A stretch of 41,642 nucleotides of DNA from an uncultured Verrucomicrobiota bacterium (GTDB lineage Bacteria > Verrucomicrobiota > Verrucomicrobiia > Limisphaerales > UBA9464), in contig CAIVQH010000029.1 of the NCBI GenBank assembly GCA_903907995.1, forward strand, positions 1 through 41,642, read 5' to 3'. Below, in pieces: positions 32,615-41,612 of the stretch (within the stretch, counting starts at the first letter, position 1; each line of letters opens with the position of its first letter). The position numbers were made by a program, and so were the translations under genes. The notes beneath the pieces are model-generated. The model made no database searches and was not told the DNA's origin. It worked only from the letters and a program-made list of their open reading frames with translations.

Positions 32615-34435
32615 ATGTCCTCGCTCAACCGCTTTTCCGTTGCGCCGCTTTACACCGTCACCCGCCGGCTGGCCGCCGTGGCCATGGGCAGCGAGGCGCC
32701 GGAACTCGTGCTCACCGGGGCGCGCGTGCTTTCGACCTACACCGAGCGCATCCATGAGGGCAAGGAGGTATGGCTCGCCGCCGGCCGCATTGCGGCGGTG
32801 AAACCGGCGGGCGAGTCCAAGCGGTTGGGACATACCGCGCCCACCTACGACTGCGCCGGGGGCATCCTTGCGCCGGGCCTCGTGGACCCGCACATCCACA
32901 TCGAGTCGTCGATGATCACCGCGTGCGCCTACGCCGAGGCGGCGCTGCTCAACGGCACCACGACCATTTTCTGCGATTCGCACGAGATCGGGAACGTGTG
33001 CGATGTCGCCGGGGTCGAATGGATGCTCGAAGACGCGCGGCAGGCCCCGCTGAACATTTTCCTCACGCTGCCGAGCACGATTCCGGCAACGAATGCCACG
33101 CTCGAAACCGCCGGCGGCGACTTCACACCCGAAAAGGTGGCGGGCGTGTTTGACCGCTGGCCCGAAGCCGTGGCGCTCGGCGAGAAAATGGATTTCGTGC
33201 CCGTGGCGCTCGGCGATCCGCGCAGCCATGGCGTCATCGCCGAGGCCCTGAAGCGTGGGCGGCCGGTCTGCGGTCACATCTACGGACGTGAATTCGTCGC
33301 GGCCTGCGCCGCGAGCGGTGTGACCGACACGCACGAATCCATCGACCGCGAGATTGCCAATGACTTCCTCGAGGCCGGCCTCTGGATCTTCCTCCGGGGC
33401 GGCAACCCCAAGACGCCATGGCATTCGCTGCCGCTCGCCATCAAGGCCGTCACCGAACTCGGCGCGAACCCGAAACGCGTGTGCGTCTGCACCGATGACC
33501 GCGATGCGGACGACCTGTTCCTCTTCGGACAGGACTGGGTGGTGCGCGAGGCTGTACGGGCGGGCCTGAAACCCGTCACCGCGTGGAGCATGGGCTCGCT
33601 GCATCCCGCGACGCGCTACGCGATGGATGGCGAGATCGGCGCGCTCGGCCATTCACGCCGGGCGGACATCGTGCTGCTGAACGACGCGCTGGAGCCGCAG
33701 TGCACCTGGTACGGAGGCGAATTGGTCGTGGAGCACCGCCGGGTCACACCGCGCCTCGAGGCCGCGCTGGCCAAACCCTATCGCTATCCTGCCGCCGCCT
33801 ACCGCACCGTCCATTTTGCCGACGACGTGAAGCTCGTGCCCGACCTGCCGAAGTCGCCGGTCACGGCCAACGTCCTGCGGGTGGCGCTGCCTGGCATCAT
33901 CACTTTCCACGACCGGGTGCCCTTCACTCCAGTGACCGGGCCCACCGCTGAATCGGCCTGGGCAGCCACACTGGCGGCGCACGGCGATCTCTGCTTCCTC
34001 ACCGTCATCGAGCGCCACGGCAAGAACGGCGGCGTGGGTCACGGCCTGCTGAAGGATTTCGGGCTCAAGGCCGGCGCGGTGGCGAGCACCGTGGGGCACG
34101 ACGCCCACAATCTGCTGGTCGCGGGCACCAACGTGGCGGACATGCGGGTCGCGGTGAACGCCTTGAAAAAATCGCAGGGCGGGGTCTGCGTGGTGCGCGA
34201 TGGGAAGATTCTCGCGCTCGTCGAGCTGCCGATTGCCGGCCTGCTTTCGGACCGGCGGGCCACCGTGGTCGCGCGGGAGTCGGAAAAGCTTAAACAGGTC
34301 TGGGTGGAGGCCGGCTGCGTGCTGCCTTACATGGGCTTCAACCTCCTGCCGCTCTCGGTCATCCCGGAAATCCGGCTGACGGACAAGGGCCTGGTCCTGG
34401 TGCCCTCGATGACGCTCGTGCCGCTGTTTGAGTGA
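32615..34435 (+). CDS. ade: Adenine deaminase (amidohydrolase superfamily)
   Basis: A 606-residue cytoplasmic metal-dependent amidohydrolase that converts adenine to hypoxanthine and ammonia. The ATG at 32615 fits the family length (about 570-600); the in-frame extension to 32387 runs through the repeat region and is rejected. Seen are metal site [42 protein letters not shown] and the C-terminal family block [37 protein letters not shown]. It could use adenine released by the MTA phosphorylase at 6774-7637; the genes are far apart, so that link is metabolic inference only. It stands alone between the act terminator and the mutL repeat. Confidence 0.93.
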   Translation: MSSLNRFSVAPLYTVTRRLAAVAMGSEAPELVLTGARVLSTYTERIHEGKEVWLAAGRIAAVKPAGESKRLGHTAPTYDCAGGILAPGLVDPHIHIESSMITACAYAEAALLNGTTTIFCDSHEIGNVCDVAGVEWMLEDARQAPLNIFLTLPSTIPATNATLETAGGDFTPEKVAGVFDRWPEAVALGEKMDFVPVALGDPRSHGVIAEALKRGRPVCGHIYGREFVAACAASGVTDTHESIDREIANDFLEAGLWIFLRGGNPKTPWHSLPLAIKAVTELGANPKRVCVCTDDRDADDLFLFGQDWVVREAVRAGLKPVTAWSMGSLHPATRYAMDGEIGALGHSRRADIVLLNDALEPQCTWYGGELVVEHRRVTPRLEAALAKPYRYPAAAYRTVHFADDVKLVPDLPKSPVTANVLRVALPGIITFHDRVPFTPVTGPTAESAWAATLAAHGDLCFLTVIERHGKNGGVGHGLLKDFGLKAGAVASTVGHDAHNLLVAGTNVADMRVAVNALKKSQGGVCVVRDGKILALVELPIAGLLSDRRATVVARESEKLKQVWVEAGCVLPYMGFNLLPLSVIPEIRLTDKGLVLVPSMTLVPLFE

Positions 34436-34444
34436 AAAGGAAGC

Positions 34445-34568
34445 AAGCACCAAAGCCCAAACTCCAAGCACCAGAGAAGCTTCAACCTCCAAACTTCTAT
34501 TGCGCACAAAGCCTTTGAGCTTTGACCTTGGTGTTTCTTTGGAGCTTGGAGCTTGGCTTTTGGTGCTT
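34445..34568. repeat. Long imperfect inverted repeat between ade and mutL
   Basis: Arms 34445-34472 (starting AAGCACCAAAGCCCAAACTC) and 34541-34568 (ending TTGGCTTTTGGTGCTT) are complementary at most of 28 positions. The 68-bp middle, 34473-34540, also contains facing A/C-rich and T/G-rich stretches, so the whole 124 bp could fold into one long hairpin. Its composition (AAGCACC/CCAAGCACC motifs) is unlike the coding DNA on either side. It reaches the last base before the mutL stop and lies between convergent genes, so it may end both transcripts. It looks like an extragenic element. Confidence 0.6.
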
Positions 34569-36593
34569 TCACCCCGTCCGCCCAAACTTCTTCTCCAGTT
34601 CCCGCCAGTTCATCTCGATCAGCGTGGGGCGGCCATGGGGGCACGTGTAGGGCATGGTGCAGCGGCGGAGGTCGTTGACCAGGTTCTCCAGCTCAGGGCC
34701 GCGCAACGGGTCATTCGCCTTCACTGCGTGGCGGCAGACGGTCTTGGCGATGACATCCTCGCCGAGCCGGGCGCTGTTCACGCCCGCACCGGCGCCCTTG
34801 AGCGCGTCAATCAGCTCGAAGGCGAACTGCTTCGGGTTCCCTGCCTTCACAAAGGGCGGCAGCGCATCCAGCAGGAAGGTGCGCTCGCCAAATTCACTCA
34901 GGCCCACGCCGAGGCGCGTGAGCGTCTCGAGGTTCTGGCGCACGAAGTCAGCGTCACGCGGGGTCAGCTCGACCGTCTCGGGCAGCAGCAGGCGTTGCGA
35001 AGGGGCGAGCTGGGCGCTCTCGATGCGTGCCAGCATCTGCTCGAACAGGACGCGCTCATGCGCCGCGTGCTGGTCGAGCAGGACGAGGCCCCGGTCGGAC
35101 TCGAGGACCACGTACAACCGGCGCACGACGCCGACGAGCCGCAAGGGCACGTGCAGCAGCGGCACGGCGGCTTGTGGACGGGCCGAGGCGAGGGGAGCGG
35201 CGGGGCCGGCATCCGTCGGTGCCGATGGTATGAGGTGCCGCGAGAAATCAGCCTCAATCAATGGGCTGGCTCCTGATGCCACGACCGACGCAGGTGACGG
35301 TGTGGTCGCAGGCCGGAGCGAAAGCGGCAGCGAGCCCTGCGCCGGTGCGGCCACGGGCGTTGGCGGGCTGAGGTGGAAGTCCGCCTCGGTTCCGTGGCCG
35401 CCCACCGTTGAAGGGGAGGCGGCTGGTGCCGCCGGAGCGTTGGCTGACGCGGCGGGGTGTTCCCCTGGCGACGCATTTCCATGGAAAACCAGCAGGGTAT
35501 CCCGCACCGCCTTCGCCACGAGGCGCCGCACGGCCTGTTCCTCGCGGAACTTCACCTCGCGCTTCTGCGGATGGACGTTCACGTCCACGGCGGCGGGGTC
35601 GAGTTCGAGAAAGAGACAGCAGACCGGGTAACGGCCCCGCATCAGGGCCGTGTGGTAGCCCTCGAGCAGGGCGAAGTTCAGGCCTCGATTCTCCACCGGG
35701 CGCTGATTGACGAACAGGTGCTGCTCGTCCCGCGTGCTGCGCGACACACCGGGCGCGCCAATGAAGCCCCACAGGCGAAATCGCGCGGTCCGCGGTTTCA
35801 GCAAGGAGTCGCCGGCGGCCAGTGTGTGACCCAGGACCCCGGACTCGGGACCCGGGACTTCCTCCGGCGCCTCCTCAATCTCCGTGGCGAACTCAACCGG
35901 CAACAAAGGCACATCCGCCCCGTGCAACTGCCGCAGCCGCTCACGCAGGGCGCCGAAGCGTTCGGCGGCGGTGGCCCACTTCACGGGCGGGAGCTGCCAG
36001 AGGGTGCGCCCATCGCTGCTGCACGTGAAACCGACCTGCGGGCACGCCAGCGCGACGAGCGTGAGGTAGTGCGCGATGTGGGCGCGTTCGGTTTCCTCGC
36101 TGCGGAGAAACTTACGGCGCGCGGGGAGGTTGAAGAACAGCTGGCGAACCTCGACCGACGTGCCGGTGGGGGACGCCGCCGCCTTCACCTCGAGAATCTT
36201 CCCGCCGTGGATCACGATCTGGGTGGCTTCACCCGAGGTCTCATCCCGTTCCCGCGTGGTGAGCGTGAAGCGGCTCACGCTGGCGATGCTGGGGATGGCC
36301 TCGCCCCGAAATCCCATGGTGGCGATGGCGGCCAGATCCTCGGCGCGCCGGATCTTGGAGGTGGCGTGGCGTTCGAGGCAGAGCAGAGCGTCGTCCCGGC
36401 TCATGCCCAGGCCGTCGTCCGTCACGCGGATGAGGCTGCGCCCGCCCGCCCCGATCTCGACCGAGATCCGCGTGGCCCCGGCGTCCAGCGAGTTTTCCAC
36501 CAGCTCCTTCACCACGCTGGCGGGCCGTTCCACGACCTCGCCCGCCGCGATCTGGTTCGCGACGTGTTCCGGGAGCAGGCGGATGCGGTTCAC
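34569..36593 (-). CDS. mutL: DNA mismatch repair protein MutL, endonuclease type
   Basis: A 674-residue protein starting with GTG at 36593 (MNRIRLLPEHVANQIAAGEVVERPASVVKEL, the canonical MutL N-terminus). GHKL ATPase motifs are ENSLDAGATRI, DDGLGMSRDD and TMGFRGEAIPSI. A long Pro/Ala-rich linker (about 370-470) leads to the C-terminal dimerisation domain. That domain carries LLDQHAAHERVLFE (about 502), which fits the DQHA-2x-E-4x-E endonuclease motif, plus CRHAVK and YTCPHGRPT (about 647) supplying metal ligands. This is therefore an incising MutL, as in bacteria without MutH. Convergent with ade. Confidence 0.96.
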   Translation of the reverse strand: MNRIRLLPEHVANQIAAGEVVERPASVVKELVENSLDAGATRISVEIGAGGRSLIRVTDDGLGMSRDDALLCLERHATSKIRRAEDLAAIATMGFRGEAIPSIASVSRFTLTTRERDETSGEATQIVIHGGKILEVKAAASPTGTSVEVRQLFFNLPARRKFLRSEETERAHIAHYLTLVALACPQVGFTCSSDGRTLWQLPPVKWATAAERFGALRERLRQLHGADVPLLPVEFATEIEEAPEEVPGPESGVLGHTLAAGDSLLKPRTARFRLWGFIGAPGVSRSTRDEQHLFVNQRPVENRGLNFALLEGYHTALMRGRYPVCCLFLELDPAAVDVNVHPQKREVKFREEQAVRRLVAKAVRDTLLVFHGNASPGEHPAASANAPAAPAASPSTVGGHGTEADFHLSPPTPVAAPAQGSLPLSLRPATTPSPASVVASGASPLIEADFSRHLIPSAPTDAGPAAPLASARPQAAVPLLHVPLRLVGVVRRLYVVLESDRGLVLLDQHAAHERVLFEQMLARIESAQLAPSQRLLLPETVELTPRDADFVRQNLETLTRLGVGLSEFGERTFLLDALPPFVKAGNPKQFAFELIDALKGAGAGVNSARLGEDVIAKTVCRHAVKANDPLRGPELENLVNDLRRCTMPYTCPHGRPTLIEMNWRELEKKFGRTG

Positions 36594-36615
36594 GGCAAGA
36601 AGCTCACGGCGGAAC

Positions 36616-36639
36616 GTTCAAAGTTCAAAGTTCAAAGTT
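36616..36639. repeat. Tandem 7-bp repeat (GTTCAAA) upstream of mutL
   Basis: Just over three copies of GTTCAAA run head to tail from 36616 to 36639, starting 23 bp upstream of the mutL GTG. It may be a slippage-prone microsatellite in the mutL leader or part of a promoter. Nothing further can be claimed. Confidence 0.6.
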
Positions 36640-36717
36640 GGGGTGAGGTGGGGAGTTCCGGGAACGGAGTGTGGTTGAAGGGCGACACCATCGTTGGGGT
36701 TAGGGAGCCCTTCTCTG

Positions 36718-36745
36718 AGCGCCCGAGGAACCGGCATCGGGCGCT
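36718..36745. terminator. 9-bp perfect stem-loop in the mutL-barrel gap
   Basis: AGCGCCCGA (36718-36726) and TCGGGCGCT (36737-36745) form a perfect stem around a 10-nt loop, with no T-run. It may be a transcript hairpin or an operator in the divergent gap 36594-37195. The gap has no supported gene. Confidence 0.4.
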
Positions 36746-36828
36746 GGGAATCGAATGGGCGGGCTGCCGACCGCTCCTGACCGCCAAGCCGAGCCCGGTG
36801 CCTGATTTTCAGCGAAACGCGGTTTCGA

Positions 36829-36898
36829 CAGGTCATCGGAGTTCCGCCGGAGGGCGGTTTCGTTGCTTGTCGCGAGCCGGCATAGGGAGGCGGTTTCG
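36829..36898. promoter_or_regulatory. Three direct copies of GCGGTTTCG upstream of EPS module 2
   Basis: GCGGTTTCG occurs at 36829-36837, 36854-36862 and 36890-36898, with start-to-start spacings of 25 and 36 bp. The first copy is also half of a small hairpin (CGAAAC 36823-36828 with GTTTCG 36832-36837). The cluster sits about 210-280 bp upstream of the module 2 promoter and is a candidate for a regulator-binding array. Confidence 0.35.
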
Positions 36899-37108
36899 CG
36901 CTCAAACGTGAACTTTTGTACCATTCCGCGGATGCAATCCGCATTCCGATTGGACCCGTCAGGGCGTTGGGAATTGCTTGCGGGCCAAGTGGAAGGACTT
37001 TTTCGGTTGCGGTGACCGATTTCCGCGCGTAGATGCACCGGGTGAAAACGTTCAAAAAAATCTGGCGAAAAATCTTGCCGAAGAGCCAAGCAATAAAGGA
37101 TTTGTGTG

Positions 37109-37137
37109 TTGACAGCTCGCTTCAAGATTCCTAAAAG
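37109..37137 (+). promoter_or_regulatory. Sigma-70-like promoter of EPS module 2
   Basis: A perfect TTGACA (37109-37114) and TAAAAG (37132-37137) are 17 bp apart. Transcription from about 37144 would give a leader of about 50 nt before the barrel ATG at 37196. It is the best -35 match in the window. Confidence 0.55.
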
Positions 37138-37195
37138 AAGCGCGCATTTTAGCTCGACAAATATCCGGCGTAAGAGTGTAACCTGTTTTCCTCGT

Positions 37196-38401
37196 ATGAA
37201 TAAGCTTATCCGTGCTGCCGGCATGCTGTCCCTTGGGACGGCCAGCCTCGCGGTCCAAACCTTTGTCTGCGCTGCCGACGATGGCAAGTCGTGGAACATT
37301 TCGGCTGCGCTGAGGGGTTTCTACGACGACAACATCTACACCCGGCCCAACGGCCCGGACAAGCTCGACAGCTTCGGGTTCGAGATCAGCCCTTCGATCA
37401 AGTACCGCATCGCCACCGACGACACCACGGTAAGGTTCTCGTACACCTATTCGGCGAAGTATTATGACGGCCGGCCGCAAGGCACGGACAAGTGGGACCA
37501 GAGCCATATCATCGATGCGGCCCTGAAGCATTCGTTCAGCCCCCGCGTGTCGTTGGATCTGAGTGATCGCTTTGCGGTTGCCCAGGAGCCGGAGCAGCTC
37601 GGCCTGGGTGGCACTGAATTCCGGGCCAACGGCAACAACAAGAGCAATCGTGCCAACATCGCCGGGACGATCGGGTTGACGTCGCAGTTCGGGCTGGTGA
37701 TCGGCTACGGCAACAACTTCTACGATTACGACGACATTAGGTACGCGAGCTCGCTGAACCGCATGGAGCACAATCCATCGGTTGACCTGACCTACCAGCT
37801 CAAGCCAGCCACGGTGCTGGTTGCCGGCTACGCCTACAGCATTGTCGATTTCGACACGGTGACTCCGAACCGTGACAATCAGTCGCATTTTATCCGGGCC
37901 GGTGTTGATCAGAAATTTTCCGACCAATTGACGGCCTCCGCCCGCGTCGGCGCCCAGATCGTGAATTACGAGCTTCCGGGCCAGAAGGACATCACGTCGC
38001 CCTATGCGGACCTGAGCCTCAAGTATGCGTTCACGCCAGATGCGAGCCTGTCGGTGGGGGTTTCGCACAAGCACAACGCGACGGACGTGATTCAGGCCGA
38101 GGATCAGGAAAGCACGGCCGTTTACGGGGTGTTTGCCTACAAGTTCACGGCCAACCTGAGCGGCAAGCTCATCGCCCAGTACCAGAATTCGGAGTTCATC
38201 TCCTCGGACCCGAATCTCAACGGCAGGACGGAGGATTATTACTCGTTCGGCCTCAATCTGGCCTACATGATCAACAGCAACATCTCCCTGGATGCCAGCT
38301 ACTACTACGACAAGCTCGAGAGTGACAACAGCGTCGCCCTGCTTGCTCCGCGCAGTTTCTCGCGCAACCGGGTGTTCCTCGGGGTCCGTTTCTCGTACTG
38401 A
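37196..38401 (+). CDS. Outer-membrane beta-barrel protein of polysaccharide module 2
   Basis: A 401-residue protein. The ATG at 37196 is chosen because it opens onto a signal peptide (MNKLIRAAGMLSLGTASLAVQTFVCAAD) and lies about 50 nt after the promoter; the upstream in-frame start at 37106 lies before the predicted transcription start. The mature protein is a run of amphipathic strands (ISAALRGFYDDNIYTRP, VRFSYTYSAKYYDGRP, TVLVAGYAYSIVDFD, ISLDASYYYDKLESD) ending in FLGVRFSY, with a C-terminal aromatic for barrel assembly. Similar in kind to the barrel at 2296-3801, although I cannot measure the identity. A role in exopolysaccharide secretion is inferred from the neighbours. Confidence 0.85.
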   Translation: MNKLIRAAGMLSLGTASLAVQTFVCAADDGKSWNISAALRGFYDDNIYTRPNGPDKLDSFGFEISPSIKYRIATDDTTVRFSYTYSAKYYDGRPQGTDKWDQSHIIDAALKHSFSPRVSLDLSDRFAVAQEPEQLGLGGTEFRANGNNKSNRANIAGTIGLTSQFGLVIGYGNNFYDYDDIRYASSLNRMEHNPSVDLTYQLKPATVLVAGYAYSIVDFDTVTPNRDNQSHFIRAGVDQKFSDQLTASARVGAQIVNYELPGQKDITSPYADLSLKYAFTPDASLSVGVSHKHNATDVIQAEDQESTAVYGVFAYKFTANLSGKLIAQYQNSEFISSDPNLNGRTEDYYSFGLNLAYMINSNISLDASYYYDKLESDNSVALLAPRSFSRNRVFLGVRFSY

Positions 38402-38423
38402 ATTCAATTTCGATGTTATTCAT

Positions 38424-38456
38424 GGAGGCTGGATAATATCCTAGCCTCCTTTTTTT
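38424..38456 (+). terminator. Terminator/attenuator abutting the module 2 kinase start codon
   Basis: A 7-bp stem (GGAGGCT 38424-38430, AGCCTCC 38443-38449) with a 12-nt loop is followed by seven T residues, 38450-38456. The kinase ATG begins on the very next base. The GGAGG that could serve as a Shine-Dalgarno is inside the left arm. An in-frame TAG at 38442 forbids any earlier start. Confidence 0.75.
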
Positions 38457-40628
38457 ATGGACTTACAAAAGACCCCGTCGTCAACGGAAGGGAAGCTGCA
38501 TTTTCTGGATTATTGGCGCATCATCCGCATCCGGAAAGTGATCATCCTGGCGGTTTTCCTGCTGGTCGTGATCACCACCACGGCGGTGACCTTCGTGCTG
38601 CCGCCCTCCTATTCCAGCACGGCACGCATCCGCGTCGAGCGTGACACGCCCGACATCACGCTGTTTGGCATGCCCTCGGCCTCGGCCTCGTACGATCTGT
38701 ACTACCTGATGACCGAGTTCGAGGTGCTGAAATCCCGCAAGATCCTCGACCCGGTCATCGATCAGCTGAATCTCAACAAGAAATATGCGGAGAAGTACAA
38801 GTCCACCCGCGATTATACGACGCAGGAATCTTATGACATCCTGAGCCGAGAGCTGGAGGTGAAGCAGTTCCGGAACACCAGCATCATCGAGATCAGCGCC
38901 CTCTCCTCCGAGAAGCAGCTGGCGGCGGACATCGCCAATGCGGTGGCCCGGGGCTATGAAAAATACCGTGACGAACTCCGCACCGGCAAGGAGGACCGCG
39001 GCTACAAGGCCCTGACCAACAAGCTGGCCGCCCTGGCCATTGAGCTGAAAAAGAAGGGGGCGACCGTCGACAAGATGAAGATCGACGGGCAGATCCCCGA
39101 CATCGTTGACAGCGGGCAGGAATTCCAGTCCCTGTCGACCGATGAAATCCGCCGGCTGGGCATGCTGAAGACGGACACGGAGACGCGTCTGAGCCAGGCG
39201 GAAACGATCCTGAAGGGCCTGAAGGCGATCCAGGGCGATGCCCTGCGCAATGCCATCAACGTGGCCCATCCCACCCCCCAGCTCACCCAGCTGATGCAGG
39301 ACCTCAGCCTCACCGAGGTGAAGAAGGCCTCGCTTCTGCCCGACTACGGACCCGCGCATCCGGAGGTCAAAAAGGTGAATGATGTGCTGGCCACGATCAA
39401 CGCACAGATTGAGGAGGCGGTGGCGGGGATCATGAACACCATGGACATGCAGGTCCAGGCGGACCGCCAGATCCTGAAAAACGTCCAGGACAAGTTCACC
39501 TCCGCCAAGCAGGAGGACGCGCAGAAGCGCTCGGATTATGCGCCCTACCGGAATGAAAAGCGCGAGTTCGACACCATGCGCAAGATGTATGACTCGCTCT
39601 ACGCCCAGGTGACCCAGGAAGAGGTCAACAGCAGCATCTCCAAGAAGGCCAGTGTGGAATTCATCGATCAGGCGCTGCCCGGCATCCGCCCGGTGAAGCC
39701 CAGCAAGATTCTGAACATCAGCCTGGGCTGTGTGGCGGGTCTGCTGCTGGGTGTCGGTCTGGCGTTCTTCATCGAATACCTCGACACGAGCGTCAAGACC
39801 ATCGACGACGTCGAGCAGGCGTTGCAGGCGCCGGTTCTCGGCGTCATTCCCCAAAACGTCGGGGCGCTCATCCACGAGGGGCCCGAGAGCCCGCACGCCG
39901 AAGCCTACCGCGTGCTGCGTACCAACGTCCTGTTCTCCCGCAAGGATGCGAACCTCCGGACCCTGACCGTGGTCAGCGGTGGTGCCGGCGAAGGCAAATC
40001 GACCACGATCTTCAACCTCGCGACCATCTTTGCGCAGCAGGGCAGCCGCGTGCTGATCGTGGATTCCGACCTGCGCCGTCCCAGCCTGCACAAGCTGCTG
40101 AACGTCTCGAACAACCTGGGCCTGACCAACTACCTGCTGAAGCAGAACAAGCTGGAGGAGGTCGTGCAGACCACCCCGCAGCCCGGCATGGACTTCCTGC
40201 CCAGCGGCAAGCTGCCCAGCAGCTCGATGGGCATCCTCAATTCGGCGGCGATGCGGGCCTTCATCGAGGAGACCAAGAGCCGCTACGACTTCGTCTTCTT
40301 CGATTCCCCGCCAATCATGGGTGTCAGCGACGCTTCCATCTTGGCGAGCGAGGTCGATATGGCCATTCTCGTCGTGCAGTACCGCAAGTACCCGCAGCAG
40401 ATGACGCTCCGCGCCAAGCAGATGGTGGAGAAGGTCGGCGGCAAGCTCCTGGGTGTCGTGCTGAACAACATCAACATCTCGCAGGACAGCTACTACTACT
40501 ACTACAGCGGCTACTACTACGATTACTATTCGAAGAGCGATGACAGCAAGCCGAGCTCCGAGAAGGGGGCTGCCGGGTCCAAATCGGGATCGGGCAAGGC
40601 GGGCCTGGACATCAAGCAGAAGTACTGA
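38457..40628 (+). CDS. Wzz/Wzc-type co-polymerase with BY-kinase domain (module 2)
   Basis: A 723-residue inner-membrane co-polymerase/tyrosine kinase. The Wzz domain opens with LDYWRIIRIRKVIILAVFLLVVITTTAVTFVL (first helix about 25-48), continues through a coiled-coil periplasmic region (about 170-390) and returns by a second helix at about 418-440 after the KPSK motif. The kinase has Walker A (GGAGEGKSTT, about 508), Walker A' (LIVDSDLRRPS, about 533) and Walker B (VFFDSPPIMG, about 612). A tail of ten tyrosines (about 675-692, YYYYYSGYYYDYY) follows. It is a paralogue of the kinase at 4407-6569. No Shine-Dalgarno is seen next to the ATG; the preceding terminator suggests controlled read-through. 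Confidence 0.94.
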   Translation: MDLQKTPSSTEGKLHFLDYWRIIRIRKVIILAVFLLVVITTTAVTFVLPPSYSSTARIRVERDTPDITLFGMPSASASYDLYYLMTEFEVLKSRKILDPVIDQLNLNKKYAEKYKSTRDYTTQESYDILSRELEVKQFRNTSIIEISALSSEKQLAADIANAVARGYEKYRDELRTGKEDRGYKALTNKLAALAIELKKKGATVDKMKIDGQIPDIVDSGQEFQSLSTDEIRRLGMLKTDTETRLSQAETILKGLKAIQGDALRNAINVAHPTPQLTQLMQDLSLTEVKKASLLPDYGPAHPEVKKVNDVLATINAQIEEAVAGIMNTMDMQVQADRQILKNVQDKFTSAKQEDAQKRSDYAPYRNEKREFDTMRKMYDSLYAQVTQEEVNSSISKKASVEFIDQALPGIRPVKPSKILNISLGCVAGLLLGVGLAFFIEYLDTSVKTIDDVEQALQAPVLGVIPQNVGALIHEGPESPHAEAYRVLRTNVLFSRKDANLRTLTVVSGGAGEGKSTTIFNLATIFAQQGSRVLIVDSDLRRPSLHKLLNVSNNLGLTNYLLKQNKLEEVVQTTPQPGMDFLPSGKLPSSSMGILNSAAMRAFIEETKSRYDFVFFDSPPIMGVSDASILASEVDMAILVVQYRKYPQQMTLRAKQMVEKVGGKLLGVVLNNINISQDSYYYYYSGYYYDYYSKSDDSKPSSEKGAAGSKSGSGKAGLDIKQKY

Positions 40629-40656
40629 GGCGGTTAATTGCGGTAGATTCGTGAAA

Positions 40657-41280
40657 ATGACAATGAATTGGTCCCTTGCCAAATGCCCGCGCGCCCTGTG
40701 GGCGCTGCTCAGCCTTGCCGCCTGCCTGCTTTTCAGCGGCTGCGAGACGGGAGGCAAAAATACTGCCGGCACCACCACGACGCAGGCGCCTCCTCAGGAT
40801 CTGCTCCGGGCCGGTGAACGCATCAAGATTGTCTATCAGGACATTCCCGATGCTCCGCCCACGACGGAACAGCAGATTCCTGAAAATGGAAAACTGGAGC
40901 TGCCCAAAGGCGTCGAAGTCGTGTTCGCCAACCGGTTGAAGACGGAGGTGGAAAAAGAGATTCAGGACATCTACGTCAATCAGAAGCACCTCTATCCGCG
41001 GATGACGGTGAACATCGAGCGGCAGGGGCTGGCCGTCTCGGTCGGCGGCGAAGTGCACACGCCGGGCATGGTGGTGCATCTGGGGCAGATGACCGTCACC
41101 CGGGCCATCAACGCGGCCGGTGGGTTTAACGAGTTTGCCGACCGCAAGGACGTCATTGTCACCCGGGCGATCACCAAGGAGCAGATTCATGTGAATGTGA
41201 AGCAGGCGTTCGACAATCCGGCCTTGGATCTGCCGGTTTATCCCGGCGATTCCATCCTGGTGACCCGCCGGATTCTCTAA
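40657..41280 (+). CDS. Polysaccharide export lipoprotein, Wza/SLBB family (module 2)
   Basis: A 207-residue lipoprotein. The ATG at 40657 (a second in-frame ATG is at 40663) precedes a signal sequence with lipobox LLFSGC (Cys about residue 28). After a Gly/Thr-rich linker comes a Poly_export domain (LRAGERIKIVYQDIPDAPPTTEQQI, LPKGVEVVFANRLKTEVEKEI) and one SLBB domain (AVSVGGEVHTPGMVVHLGQMTVTRAINAAGGF). It differs from the module 1 partner by having the lipid anchor. It lies 28 bp after the kinase gene and would form the periplasm/outer-membrane export path with the barrel. Confidence 0.92.
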   Translation: MTMNWSLAKCPRALWALLSLAACLLFSGCETGGKNTAGTTTTQAPPQDLLRAGERIKIVYQDIPDAPPTTEQQIPENGKLELPKGVEVVFANRLKTEVEKEIQDIYVNQKHLYPRMTVNIERQGLAVSVGGEVHTPGMVVHLGQMTVTRAINAAGGFNEFADRKDVIVTRAITKEQIHVNVKQAFDNPALDLPVYPGDSILVTRRIL

Positions 41281-41346
41281 GGCGGCGAACAAACGCCGTT
41301 GACCTGAACAATCCGGATTGGGCCGGTGTCATGGGTTTGCCGATGG

Positions 41347-41376
41347 GGCCGACCGGTGCACCGGCCTCTTCTTTTC
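41347..41376 (+). terminator. Probable terminator of EPS module 2
   Basis: The 12-bp palindrome CCGGTGCACCGG (41353-41364) lies inside a wider GGCC/GGCC pairing (41347-41350 with 41363-41366) and is followed by TCTTCTTTT. It starts 66 bp after the last stop codon. Confidence 0.45.
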
Positions 41377-41380
41377 CATC

Positions 41381-41612
41381 ATGGCTGGTGAGGGCTTCAG
41401 CCCATCGGCCGGGCGCATCTTTTTACCATAGTCGGCTACGGGCAAAGGGAGTGCGGGCGGAGTCGGGTGGCCGTTCCCCCTCACCCCGGCCCTCTCCCGC
41501 CGGGAGAGATTCCACGTCCCAAAAGGGGCGAATTGTGCCCCTGAACCTCGTTGGCTCCACGCCGAGACATCCGTTCGTCAGTTGCAGGCATATCGGCCGG
41601 GCTGAAAGCCCG
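41381..41612. repeat. Non-coding tail with extragenic palindromes
   Basis: The last about 260 bp hold no convincing gene but several short hairpins: CTCTCCC (41492-41498) with GGGAGAG (41502-41508), CGGGCT (41598-41603) with AGCCCG (41607-41612), and GGGCTTCAGCCC (41393-41404). The stretch around 41480-41508 has the CCTCACCCCGGCCCTCTCCC composition common to dispersed bacterial extragenic repeats. Confidence 0.45.

Noticed and set aside
36594-37195. Cyclic-di-GMP or other known riboswitch before EPS module 2
   Set aside because: The predicted leader from the TTGACA promoter is only about 50 nt, and no conserved aptamer core was recognised in it or upstream.
38481-40778. Open frame of 765 codons on the minus strand opposite the module 2 kinase
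   Set aside because: It is a shadow of the kinase gene, which has Walker motifs and a tyrosine tail. No motif is seen in the antisense product.
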